Shown here in pieces: positions 35,685-46,276 of a stretch of DNA of 64,000 nt; the stretch's first letter is position 1; the number at the start of each line of letters is the position of its first letter. Origin of the DNA: Deroplatys truncata (lineage: Eukaryota > Arthropoda > Insecta > Mantodea > Mantidae); NCBI GenBank assembly GCA_030765065.1, contig CM060980.1, forward strand, positions 63,100,364 to 63,164,363, written 5' to 3'. Made by a program: the position numbers and the translations under genes. A model generated the notes under the pieces. The model had not been told where the DNA came from and ran no database searches. It saw only the letters and a list, made by a program, of their open reading frames with translations.

Positions 35685-37074
35685 CACTGCCGTTTGTGAA
35701 AACTGCAACACCAAGAAGGAAACGCATCAATTCAATGAATTTAATACCAGGTTAGGTACATGACAAGTAAAAAATGATAAACTTTTCAAATCTATACATG
35801 ACCTTTGAGCCCCAATATAGAGTATTTGGTGTGGCCTCCATGCACTGCAATTAGAGCTGCTATACGCTGTGGCATTGAATCAAAAAGGCTCTGAGTAAGT
35901 TCCTGAGGGATTTCCCTCCACACAGTTTGTATTCCAGCCCAAAAATCCGTGTCACTGGTTACTAGAAGACCGTGACGCACCAGGTGCTGACCAATCATAA
36001 CCCAGACATATTCGATGGGCGACATGTCACGCGAACGTGCAGGTCAGGAAAGCAATGGTACCCGTTGCTCTTCGAAGAAGGCTTGTACATTCCTCGCAAT
36101 ACGTGGCCGGGCATTGTCTTGAAGCAGATGCCTGAAGCAGGGGGAGTACCTCAGGCTCTACAACCACCGTTAGGTACCGGTTGCTATTCAAAGTGCCCTC
36201 AGTTCGTAGGAGTCGAAATCGGTTGTTGTAACCTATGGCGCTCCAAAACATCACATCTGGTGTTTGTCCGCAATGGGGCTCAACAATGCAGCCCTCCAGG
36301 TTGCGCTCACCATGGTACGCCGGACACGTATGCGGCCATCACTGTAGGACACGTTCAAGCGGGATTCGTCTGAAAAGACTACATTTTGCCACTCAGCATC
36401 CCAGTGACGTTGTTCACGTGCCCATTGCAGTCGGAGGAGCTTGTAGTTTCTGGACAATGGAAGCCGACGTAATGGCATGCATGCAACCAGTCCAACCTGC
36501 AGCAGACGGCAACGAACCGTTGATGCAGACAAGTTCACACTAGTTGGAGTGCTCCAGCGTCGAACCAACACTGTGGATGAAGCTGTAGGTCCGTTATGTC
36601 CATGCGGACAAGATGACGGCCATCCCGTGCTGTGGTCATGTTCCTTGGTCCAGTAACCGCTCTGCGCTGCGTACGACCTTCATCTATCCGCTACTTCCAC
36701 ACACGCAACACTGTCGTAGCAGCATGCCCTGTACGAGCCGAAATATCACGGTATGACAAACCCGCTTCCCGGAGACCGATCATTCTATCCCGTTCGAACT
36801 CGCTCACATGCCGATATGGCTCCCTTTGACGTCGACGAGGCATACTGGCACTCTCTTTATTGTTTCCACCTTGTTTGACAGCCATACACTGACTACACTG
36901 GGCGCAACACTGACCTTGTCGGACCGACACGAGAGGGCTCTGCTCGGCCTATGTGTATCCCATCTCTCTGCAAACCTAATCACTTATTGCTTGCACACTC
37001 TCCTACACTTCCACCAAGTTTGGAGTTATTCGGGAAATTCTTTCTTAGAGTTGCGATTTTCACAAAGGGCTGTG
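35685..37074 (-). mobile_element. Tc1-like transposon with recognisable inverted ends
   Basis: The left end reads CACTGCCGTTTGTGAAAACT and the right end, reversed, CACAGCCCTTTGTGAAAATC. Both continue GCAAC..AAGAA, and both sit next to TA. Length about 1.39 kb. It holds a single transposase pseudogene on the minus strand. Confidence 0.85.
35792..36843 (-). pseudogene. Tc1-family DD34E transposase, disrupted
   Basis: Translation starts at 36843 with MPRRRQREPYRHV and continues through a helix-turn-helix (GLREAGLSYRDISARTGHAA). A frameshift near 36690 leads to SVNLSASTVRCRLLQVGLVA, the second helix-turn-helix. Then come VVFSDESRLNVS with the first Asp and MMFWSAIGYNN. The second Asp is in LLQDNARPRIARNV, and the Glu is in SRDMSPIEYVWVMIG. 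I count 34 residues between the second Asp and the Glu, hence DD34E. The motif before SPD has a stop in place of the usual Trp. Three frames are needed in all. This transposase cuts and pastes its element at TA sites in living members of the family. Confidence 0.85.
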
Positions 37075-37965
37075 TAAAAGAAACCTAGGAACGTCTGATT
37101 GACCGGCTTCCTTCTTTAGGGTTAGGAGTTTTCCTACGTTCATCCCGAAATGTTTAATTATATTTTCATGCTGTGCTCATTTTCGTATTTAAAGTAAATC
37201 ATAGTGTTTGTTTTGGTTAGCTGTTTCTTGCAAAGCAGGAGATCACATGAAGAACGTTTTTGGTATGTTGTTAAATATATAAGTAGTCATGCAATAAGGA
37301 TATTTAATTTTGTATCATTTGAACCGTTAGCAGCAAATCCATAATATTCTGAAACAAAAGATTTTCAGGCGAAGTTCTCAAAGACTATTTAAAATGCTTT
37401 GTTAGCTGGAAAAGCTCCCTCAAAATCTTTTATAGAAATGAAGAGTAAAGGTTTTTGAAGCTGGAGAGCGTAATGGGGAATGTTTATAGGTAAGACGCAT
37501 CCATAAGGTATGTTATGGATGAAGTGTGAAACCTAAAGATTGCTATAGATTTTAAAGCTATTTCTCTTTCTATACCTAAACGCAGATTCCTTCGTGCTTA
37601 ATGATTATATGTATAGGAGTTTACGATGAACATTTATTCTTGGTAAAGGAAAATCCCGAAAACATATTTTGGGAACCCAACTTATGAATAAGGAAAGCTG
37701 GTAAATTAATCTATCATCCTTCTCAGTGTATACATGCACCAAACACATGTGATGACATGGTGTTACATAAATATTAGCTCTCTGTTTTTAGATGGTACAC
37801 TAACAATAGCTAGTGTAAAAATCGTGTCCATGAACATTGTGTTCGCATCGTTAAAACAGATGGTACGAAATGGAAGGGGAGAGCATTATGCGTCACTTGC
37901 TTTTAGGTGCCAGGTATGGCGAAACATGTCAAAGCGTCTATTTCCAGAGAAGAGATGCACATGTA
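37075..37965. other. AT-rich gene-free stretch
   Basis: No supported gene or repeat. Confidence 0.4.
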
Positions 37966-38633
37966 TGAGGGGTGTTTTTAAAGTATGGTCCGTTATTTAA
38001 TAAAATAAGAGCTACTGAATATTTTGGATAATTATTTATTCCATTCTATATAACTTGAGCTTTTTTCAACACACTTTTAACATTAAATTCTCAATCTGGT
38101 GCAAAATAAATTTTAGTGGATTCTCATCATAGAAGTTCGCCGCCAATACATAAAATATCATCCAGTTTCTGAGATTTATTTTTTCTGTGTCTAAGATTCC
38201 ATGGTAAAAGAAATTGTGTTATTTATATCATTGCTTTCAGGGGATGGGGATTGAACCTAGTCGTCAGATCTTTATCCCAGAGTAGCTGAAAGGAAACCTT
38301 TGTCAATCTGCAAGTTAATGTGGTGATAGCCAAAAGAGACGACTCATTCTTTATATCCTTCAAGAAACATGCACCGCATATGTGCCTTGAAGCTCATTTT
38401 GAATATAGAAAAATTTAATTCTAGATGCAGCTACACGTTTCCTATATTAACTGTTGGCGATTTTCTGTGATGACGCTCTAAAATGCTTAGTTCCTTAAGC
38501 CAAATTGGAAAAACATTGCTAACTGGTTAAAAAAGTAGTAAGGTTTGAAGACGGGTAAAAAATAAAATATGCAACAAATATTTGGTACTTCGTGATTTAT
38601 TACAAAACGGACATTACTTTAAAATACCTCTCG
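37966..38633. mobile_element. Mariner-type MITE with about 40-bp terminal inverted repeats
   Basis: The left end reads TGAGGGGTGTTTTTAAAGTA and the right end, reversed, CGAGAGGTATTTTAAAGTAA; both continue TGTCCGTT or GGTCCGTT. TA flanks each side. The TACGAGGGGT-type end is typical of mariner elements. The 590-bp interior shows no transposase remnant that I could read, so it is non-autonomous. Confidence 0.75.
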
Positions 38634-38639
38634 TATAAA

Positions 38640-39740
38640 ACGTCCATACAAGAAGGTCCAGGCATAGTCTAGCCATTAATTAAACGACCAGTTAAGAGAA
38701 ATACCAAAAACTGTGTCGTTCAGTAGGCAAAAGTTGCGGTTGTTCAAAATGTTTAATTGACAAAAAGAGGAAACATATTGTAGCTTTCCATAGTAGAATA
38801 TCCGATTGGAAGACTCAGCCTGTGATGTCAAATTTTTTAAGTAACTTTCCATAGTTAAAAGTAAATTAATTACACCTTTGAAACTGACGACTCCTAGAAA
38901 AATAAACCTATGCTTCTGTTAATACATTTTTTCTACCATCACGAAATATACGTATAACAGTAATGGAAGTTATCAGGAACAAAAAGTAACAATTAAACTG
39001 CAATTTTAATAACTCACTGAATAATATGGACATAAAAATTCTTTTTTACAGGAGATTACAGAGGAATCTCCAAAGCTTCCTTGCTATAAAAAAATCAGCC
39101 ATGACAATGGATTTATGCAAAAGGTAATTTTGAGGGGTGAATCCACTTTTTATATATCTCGGGTCATCCTCATCAATAGTAGTTATATGCATAGAGGATT
39201 GTAGAAATAAGTCTACAGGATTTGCAGTTGCCGTACGAATCATAGTTTTTGAAACCGTCAATCCGGAGATGCTAGAAAACAATGGAGAGAAGTTGAATGT
39301 CGCCTTGGGGGCTATCGTGCTACAATAGGTGCGCACATATAGTTTATTGATAGCTATTTCGAACATTGGAAGTTCTTCTATTGTTACTTATGTGGTTTAG
39401 CACAAACAGCAGTCGGCATAAAACTATACGTATCAATATGAAACTACTTTAACGTCTCAATAGCACGGCGAAGATTTATACCATTCTCGTTTACAATTAT
39501 GTAAATGTGTATTATTTGTCTCATAACGTACTAACTTTTGGTATTTAAATTAATTTAAAAATTGGTTTTATGTTGAGGCACTGGTAGTAGATTCATTTTG
39601 TAGTAATACTGCAGTCTGTATTGTTGATAATAGGTTTATTTGCCCTCATTCAATATGCACAAACCCATTGTGTGTTTTAAAATTAATAGGTTAATAAACA
39701 GGTTTTTGATACATAATAAAGCATGTTAAAAGTAATTATA
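38640..39740. other. AT-rich gene-free stretch
   Basis: Opposed frames of 63 and 106 codons at 39046-39366 overlap one another; neither has a recognised domain. Confidence 0.4.
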
Positions 39741-40033
39741 AAGTTGCACCGCAAATATTTCGGAAATGGAAAGTGCTTTTGATGAGCAGTTTTCACAGCA
39801 GTGATTGGTAGTCAGGGGCTCGTACATTTAGTTTATAAACAGATTTTAATAATACTGAGAAAGTGTATTTTTTGAGCAAACATAAATTTTTAAATGGAAC
39901 AATGCCTAGTTACATCAACAGAATAAAGGTAGGGTAAATTAGAATGTCAGTGGCGTTTGTTGCAAGATTCTAGTACAAGTGGTTTACGAGAAATCTTATT
40001 TTGAAACGTTTACGCACCGACACTTGTACAACC
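39741..40033. repeat. Left terminal inverted repeat of the DD41D transposon
   Basis: The reverse complement aligns along its whole length with 41300-41373 plus 46277-46480, for example AGAATCTTGCAACAAACGCC against AGAATCCTGCAACAAAGGCC. Mismatches are scattered, so the two repeats have diverged and this is not a recent artefact. Confidence 0.85.
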
Positions 40034-40114
40034 TGTGGTAGTACAAACTAAAGAAAAACAAAAGGGAATTACAATACCTCTGTGGATTCTTACAAGTAAA
40101 GAGAACATATCCCT

Positions 40115-41162
40115 TCAAATTGTGTGTTCAAAATGACCACCCACAGCTACAATACACGTTTCCAGTCTGCTATGGAAAGACTGCTGCACACGCTCTAGCA
40201 TTTCAGCCGAAATTTGAGAGCAGGCAGCAGTAATACGTCGTTTCATATCGTCTGGTGTAGTTGGTACATCTTTATAGACTGTGTCTTTCAGCCTTCCCCA
40301 CAGAAAAATGTCTAAAGGGGTCAGATCCGGTGAACGGGCCGGCCAACGTACAGGTCCTCTTCGTCCAATCCAAGGATTTGGAAACAATCCGTTAAGACAA
40401 GTTGTAGTGCTTCGTACACTATGGGCTGAACAGCCATCATGTTGGTACCACAGGTTCCTCTTAGTCTGCGAAGGAACGTATTCTAGCATCTGTAACAAAT
40501 GGTCTGTCAGGAGGCTGCGATACTTGTGCGAGCTCATTGTTCCTTCTATGAACAAAGGGCGTATGAGCTGATGGTTCACTATCCCACACCACACGTTTAA
40601 ACTCCATGGACGCTGACGTTCTACCTGACGAAAACAACGGGGATTGTCAACAGACCAATAGTGCATGTTTCTGCGGTTTACCTGGCCATGATTAGTAAAT
40701 GTTGCCTCATCACTAAACAAGAAGCACGATGAATCTGGAGTATCATGGCTTAATACCCATGCACAAAAATTTACATTATTCTCAAAATCGTTTCCATGCA
40801 GCTCTTGATGGAGTGAGACGTGGTAGGGATGGAACCTATGTCGATGGAGAATGCGCAGTACACTTGCCTGACTTATGTCACTTCCACGTGCGATTGTACG
40901 GGAACTAATTTGAGGATCTACTGCAACGGCAGCCAAAACATTAATTTCTGCCTCTTCTCCAGTCACTTGTTTGTTTCTGTTGCGTCTTCTAGGTGTTACA
41001 GTACCACTTAACCGGTAATAAGAGGTTGATAAATAATTGCCGAGATGGTTGAGGTTTATTGGGATACGTTTCCGCATACACCGTACAGGAACGAATAGCA
41101 TTCTTCCTACACTCTCCATACACCATGAGCATGTCGGCTTTTTCTGCATTAATAAACCCCAT
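40115..41162 (-). pseudogene. DD41D transposase with DUF4817 N-terminus, single frameshift
   Basis: A frame of 352 codons covers 40115-41173, but its first 57 or so residues are not the real N-terminus. Starting at the ATG at 41162, another frame reads MGFINAEKADMLMVYGECRK and then YAETYPNKPQPSRQLFINL, a typical DUF4817 helix-turn-helix. One extra T near 41020 shifts this into the long frame at YYRLSGTVTPRRRNR. After that the protein is intact: SSRTIARGSDISQASVLRIL (second helix-turn-helix), FLFSDEATF (first Asp), MHYWSVDNP, SLNVWCGIV, YQHDGCSAHS (second Asp) and RSPDLTPLDIFLWGRLKD (third Asp). I count 41 residues between the second and third Asp. The gene lies beside the left inverted repeat. 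One repair-sized lesion suggests fairly recent activity. Confidence 0.85.
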
Positions 41163-41299
41163 GTTCCACTCACGACTTACTGCTTGAACTGTCTCAAACT
41201 AACTGACCAGAAAGGTGCAATGCAATCAATGAACAGAAAACAGAAAGCAAACATAACCTAACATCGTACAACTAAGCAGGTTGAATGGGACAAACAATT

Positions 41300-41373
41300 G
41301 TCGGGGTGGAAACGTTTAAAAATACGACTTCTGTAAACCACTTGCATTAGAATCCTGCAACAAAGGCCATTGA
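41300..41373. repeat. Right terminal inverted repeat of the DD41D transposon, inner part
   Basis: Inner 74 bp of the right repeat, cut off from the outer part by the Penelope-like insertion. Landmarks are GGAAACGTTTAAAAATACG and GTAAACCACTTGCATTAG. Confidence 0.8.
41360..41373. repeat. Left copy of the 14-bp target site duplication
   Basis: ACAAAGGCCATTGA, repeated exactly at 46263-46276. The two copies bracket the whole Penelope-like pair. Confidence 0.85.
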
Positions 41374-41437
41374 TTATAACTAATATGATTTTCCGGGCTG
41401 TTATGCCGTGATCTGCTGAAGAAAGATTTCCCAGACG

Positions 41438-41468
41438 TTTCGTCCACAACTGCGGTGGACATCTTCAG
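41438..41468 (-). ncRNA. Hammerhead-ribozyme-like motif, minus copy
   Basis: On the minus strand CTGAAGA is followed by a 6-bp helix (GTCCAC pairing with GTGGAC) closed by a 7-base loop, then GAAA. This order matches the CUGANGA, stem II and GAAA core of hammerhead ribozymes. One extra U lies between core and stem. Hammerheads are documented in Penelope-like elements. The sequence for stems I and III is not clear enough to call it active. Confidence 0.5.
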
Positions 41469-41562
41469 TGGCGCGGACGAAGTCTTCTCGGTGAAAGTAT
41501 CGCAGCGTCTGATGCGTTGGCCGTTAGTGCCGCTCTCTTTATAGTGTGGGCGCTCTCTGCTG

Positions 41563-43684
41563 CTATTGCCAGCCAATGCCCGCTGGTATGAGGGGGCTGG
41601 CGCCGGCTGTGTTGTTGCTCTCTTCTGATTGGCTCGCAGTGTTTTTCGGTTTTGTATGACCTTTCTTGTTTTTGATGACTAGATGCCAGTTACTGTTGAG
41701 TTTCAATGCTTCTTCTTTCCTATTGAAATTATTGGGATGTTTATATATCTCTATTGCTTCGCGTTGTAGCCGGGTATGGTAATGCTTTATGGAGGAAAGA
41801 ATGTTGGTGTCCTGAAATCTAATGATGTGTTCGCCCTCGGCTTCAATGGCATGTTCGGCGACTGCCGATTTTTCTGTATGGCCCAGGCGGCAGTTCCTTT
41901 TGTGTTCGCTCAGTCTGGTGTTAGCGCTCCGCTGTGTGGTACCAATGTACACTGAACCACACGAACAGGGAATACGGTAAACACCGGCCGATGACAGGGG
42001 GTCTCGGGGGTCTTTGGAAGAGCGCAGTAGGCTGTTTAATTGTCTTGTAGGTTTGAATACTGTTTTGACGTTATGACGTTGAAGTATGTGTTCAATACGG
42101 TCAGTGACATTTCTGAAATATGGCAGAAAGACAATGGACTTGCTTTTGGGTTGGTCCTGAGTAGCCGGTCGGGGCTTGGCCGGACGGCAGGCTCTTCTCA
42201 CCTCTTGGACTGAATAACCATTTGATTGTAGAGCTGTTTCTAGGTGTCGGATTTCTTGTGGAAGTAAGTGTGGTTCACAAATACGGGAAGCACGGTTTGC
42301 GAGTGTCTTAATCATAGCACGTTTTTGTCTAGGATGGTGGTTGGAGTTCTTGTTAAGGTAACGGTCTGTGTGTGTGGGTTTGCGGTAGACAGTATGACCC
42401 AGCGTGCCGTCAGCCTTCCTGCTAACGAGTACATCTAGAAAGGCTAGTTGGCCATCCTTTTCTTGTTCCATTGTGAACTGTATACGCTGATTGATGCTAT
42501 TTAGATGTAACAAAAAATCTTGAAGAGCTTGTTCACCATGGGGCCAGATGACGAAGGTGTCATCCACATAGCGGAACCAGGCTGTTGGTTTGAGTGGAGC
42601 TGAGTTTAGTGCCTTTGACTCAAATGCCTCCATGAAGAAATTGGCCACAACAGGGCTAAGGGGGCTGCCCATGGCAACACCGTCTATTTGCTCGTAGAAT
42701 GACCGGTTCCACTGGAAATAAGTCGTAGTCAGGACATGGTGAAAAAGTGCAATGATATCATCAGAGAAGATGGGTTGTAACAACTTCAGAGTTTCTTGTA
42801 CTGGAACCATGGTGAATAGAGACACAACGTCAAAACTAATTAGTAAATCCTTAGGTAGCAATTTGAGGTTGCGGAGAATTTGAATGAAATGAGTAGAATC
42901 TTTGATGAAAGAGTCGGACAAGCCGACATGGGGTTGTAGAAGACCGGTTAGGTATTTAGCTATGTCGTATGTGGGAGAACCAATACCACTAACAATGGGC
43001 CTGAGCGGAACATCTGGTTTATGGATCTTGGGTAGCCCGTAAAGTCTAGGCGGCTGAGCTTCGGACTTGGTAAGGCGGCGTTTGTCTTCCTTCGAAAGCG
43101 AGGAGTTCTTGATCAAAAGATTAGTTTTCCGTAGAATACGGGCTGTCGGATCACGTTTAATCTTATGGTAGGTTGCTGGTTGCAGGAGTTCAGAGATTTT
43201 CTGTTGATAGTCTTGTTGGTTAAGAATAACTGTGGCATTACCCTTGTCCGCTGAGCAAACAATGATGTCTCGGTTGGAGTTCAGCTTCTTTAATGCAGTT
43301 CTCTCTTGATTGGTTAAATTACTGGTAGGAGGTTTGGCCTTCTCGAGAACCCTGGCAGATTCCCGGCGAATTTCATCAGCTGCAAGCCTTGGCAGAACTC
43401 GTATTCCTGCTTCAATGTGAGAAATGATGTCTTCAACTGGCAACGTTGGAGTGACAACAGCGTAGTTACCTCCTTTAGCAAGGAGTGACGTTTCAGCAGG
43501 TGACAGCTGGTGATCAGATAAGTTCACTACCGTGCGGCAGTGGTTGAGAGTAGTCGGCGGTTTGATGGAGGGAGTAAGGCCATCAAACTTCTTCTTGTGA
43601 CGAGTGGTCATGCTGTTGTGATTGTATGTCATAGAGCTGTAGGTGATTCTGTCAGTGTTGTCCCAATCAAAAGATGAGTAGTTG
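41563..43684 (-). pseudogene. Penelope-like RT-GIY-YIG protein, 5'-truncated copy
   Basis: An open frame of 747 codons runs from 43806, but its first 40 or so residues are read from the antisense of the other copy. True element protein starts at about SFDWDNTDRITY (43675). The reverse transcriptase spans roughly the next 400 residues: LYGLPKIHKP, LISFDVVSLFT, GVAMGSPLSPVVANFF and the catalytic YVDD (42559-42570). The C-terminal GIY-YIG nuclease has GVYRIPCSCGSVYIGTT, an Arg in RLSEHKRNC and a Glu/His-rich part. Such proteins nick the target and copy RNA back into DNA. Relative to the plus copy, a 31-bp stretch is missing near the truncated edge. The catalytic part is intact. Confidence 0.9.
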
Positions 43685-43718
43685 CCGGTGTCACAGCCGT
43701 GAAAACCTACGTTCTTAC

Positions 43719-46041
43719 ATGACTCGCCTCTACGGGGAGGAGGCATACCGTCTGATCCGTCGACTAGAAGTGCTACGCAAACAAGAATCTTCTTTGCTGT
43801 GTTCACTTGCCTTTCTTCTACGCTGCCGAGACTCGGGAATTATTCCTAAATTCCTACGACAGAAACGACATTTCACCACCGCTGCCGCCAACCGCATTTA
43901 CAATCGCTCTGAACGGGCCTTGCTCCGAGAACGCATCCATCAGACCAGACGACAACTCTCTGCCAACAATAGTCAACTACTCATCTTACATCTTCAAGTA
44001 AGTAACTCACTACACAGTTTTGATTGGGACAACACTGACAGAATCACCTACTACTCTCAACCACTGCCGCACGGTAGTGAACTTATCTGATCACCAGCTG
44101 TCACCTGCTGAAACGTCACTCCTTGCTAAAGGAGGTAACTACGCTGTTGTCACTCCAGCGTTGCCAGTTGAAGACATCATTTCTCACATTGAAGCAGGAA
44201 TACGAGTTCTGCCAAGGCTTGCAGCTGATGAAATTCGCCGGGAATCTGCCAGGGTTCTCGAGAAGGCCAAACCTCCTACCAGTAATTTAACCAATCAAGA
44301 GAGAACTGCATTAAAGAAGCTGAACTCCAACCGAGACATCATTGTTTGCTCAGCGGACAAGGGTAATGCCACAGTTATTCTTAACCAACAAGACTATCAA
44401 CAGAAAATCTCTGAACTCCTGCAACCAGCAACCTACCATAAGATTAAACGTGATCCGACAGCCCGTATTCTACGGAAAACTAATCTTTTGATCAAGAACT
44501 CCTCGCTTTCGAAGGAAGACAAACGCCGCCTTACCAAGTCCGAAGCTCAGCCGCCTAGACTTTACGGGCTACCCAAGATCCATAAACCAGATGTTCCGCT
44601 CAGGCCCATTGTTAGTGGTATTGGTTCTCCCACATACGACATAGCTAAATACCTAACCGGTCTTCTACAACCCCATGTCGGCTTGTCCGACTCTTTCATC
44701 AAAGATTCTACTCATTTCATTCAAATTCTCCGCAACCTCAAATTGCTACCTAAGGATTTACTAATTAGTTTTGACGTTGTGTCTCTATTCACCATGGTTC
44801 CAGTACAAGAAACTCTGAAGTTGTTACAACCCATCTTCTCTGATGATATCATTGCACTTTTTCACCATGTCCTGACTACGACTTATTTCCAGTGGAACCG
44901 GTCATTCTACGAGCAAATAGACGGTGTTGCCATGGGCAGCCCCCTTAGCCCTGTTGTGGCCAATTTCTTCATGGAGGCATTTGAGTCAAAGGCACTAAAC
45001 TCAGCTCCACTCAAACCAACAGCCTGGTTCCGCTATGTGGATGACACCTTCGTCATCTGGCCCCATGGTGAACAAGCTCTTCAAGATTTTTTGTTACATC
45101 TAAATAGCATCAATCAGCGTATACAGTTCACAATGGAACAAGAAAAGGATGGCCAACTAGCCTTTCTAGATGTACTCGTTAGCAGGAAGGCTGACGGCAC
45201 GCTGGGTCATACTGTCTACCGCAAACCCACACACACAGACCGTTACCTTAACAAGAACTCCAACCACCATCCTAGACAAAAACGTGCTATGATTAAGACA
45301 CTCGCAAACCGTGCTTCCCGTATTTGTGAACCACACTTACTTCCACAAGAAATCCGACACCTAGAAACAGCTCTACAATCAAATGGTTATTCAGTCCAAG
45401 AGGTGAGAAGAGCCTGCCGTCCGGCCAAGCCCCGACCGGCTACTCAGGACCAACCCAAAAGCAAGTCCATTGTCTTTCTGCCATATTTCAGAAATGTCAC
45501 TGACCGTATTGAACACATACTTCAACGTCATAACGTCAAAACAGTATTCAAACCTACAAGACAATTAAACAGCCTACTGCGCTCTTCCAAAGACCCCCGA
45601 GACCCCCTGTCATCGGCCGGTGTTTACCGTATTCCCTGTTCGTGTGGTTCAGTGTACATTGGTACCACACAGCGGAGCGCTAACACCAGACTGAGCGAAC
45701 ACAAAAGGAACTGCCGCCTGGGCCATACAGAAAAATCGGCAGTCGCCGAACATGCCATTGAAGCCGAGGGCGAACACATCATTAGATTTCAGGACACCAA
45801 CATTCTTTCCTCCATAAAGCATTACCATACCCGGCTACAACGCGAAGCAATAGAGATATATAAACATCCCAATAATTTCAATAGGAAAGAAGAAGCATTG
45901 AAACTCAACAGTAACTGGCATCTAGTCATCAAAAACAAGAAAGGTCATACAAAACCGAAAAACACTGCGAGCCAATCAGAAGAGAGCAACAACACAGCCG
46001 GCGCCAGCCCCCTCATACCAGCGGGCATTGGCTGGCAATAG
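43719..46041 (+). pseudogene. Penelope-like RT-GIY-YIG protein with N-terminus, frameshifted
   Basis: The likely start is the ATG at 43719 (MTRLYGEEAYRLIRRLEVL). The N-terminal part, absent in the minus copy, contains RCRDSGIIPKFLRQK, typical of Penelope-like proteins, and reads on to SFDWDNTDRITY. Compared with the minus copy, 86 bp are then missing (near 44055). This changes frame, so the rest reads from 44020-46041. That part has the RT core with YVDD at 45034-45045, GVAMGSPLSPVV before it, and a GIY-YIG domain at 45619-45663 (GVY, then YIG). The reconstructed length would be typical of the family. The copy is therefore dead by one deletion, while the RT-nuclease frame stays open to the stop. 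Confidence 0.9.
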
Positions 46042-46135
46042 CAGCAGAGAGCGCCCACACTATAAAGAGAGCGGCACTAACGGCCAACGCATCAGACGCT
46101 GCGATACTTTCACCGAGAAGACTTCGTCCGCGCCA

Positions 46136-46166
46136 CTGAAGATGTCCACCGCAGTTGTGGACGAAA
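46136..46166 (+). ncRNA. Hammerhead-ribozyme-like motif, plus copy
   Basis: The same arrangement as at 41438-41468: CTGAAGA, a 6-bp stem with a 7-base loop, GAAA. It lies about 95 bp after the stop codon of the plus copy. An upstream AGACTTCGTCC could pair with GGACGAAACGTCT in an alternative fold. Confidence 0.5.
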
Positions 46167-46262
46167 CGTCTGGGAAATCTTTCTTCAGCAGATCACGGCA
46201 TAACAGCCCGGAAAATCATATTAGTTATAATTGTGACACCGGCCGTGAAAACCTACGTTCTT

Positions 46263-46276
46263 ACAAAGGCCATTGA
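46263..46276. repeat. Right copy of the 14-bp target site duplication
   Basis: ACAAAGGCCATTGA, identical to 41360-41373. Confidence 0.85.

Larger units (their letters stand above)
41374..46262. mobile_element. Inverted pair of Penelope-like elements (head to head)
   Basis: A minus-strand copy (41374 to about 43684) and a plus-strand copy (about 43696-46262) face away from each other. Each runs from a centre near 43690 out to a 3' end. Arms of about 2.25 kb are almost identical: the two reverse transcriptase proteins differ at one residue where they overlap. The minus copy is truncated at its 5' end, whereas the plus copy keeps about 290 bp more. The 3' end of the plus copy carries a 24-bp repeat of its own 5' start (43696-43719 and 46242-46265). 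Inverted 5'-truncated partners and tandem pieces are known features of Penelope-like insertions. Confidence 0.9.

Noticed and set aside
43685-43806. N-terminal 40 residues of the 747-codon minus-strand frame
   Set aside because: They are the antisense of the 5' part of the plus Penelope-like copy; homology with the other copy starts only at SFDWDNTDR.
43998-44017. Possible tiny intron (GTAAGT to CACAG) in the plus Penelope-like copy
   Set aside because: Only 20 bp, too short for splicing, and the edges of the length difference between the copies do not match the GT and AG.
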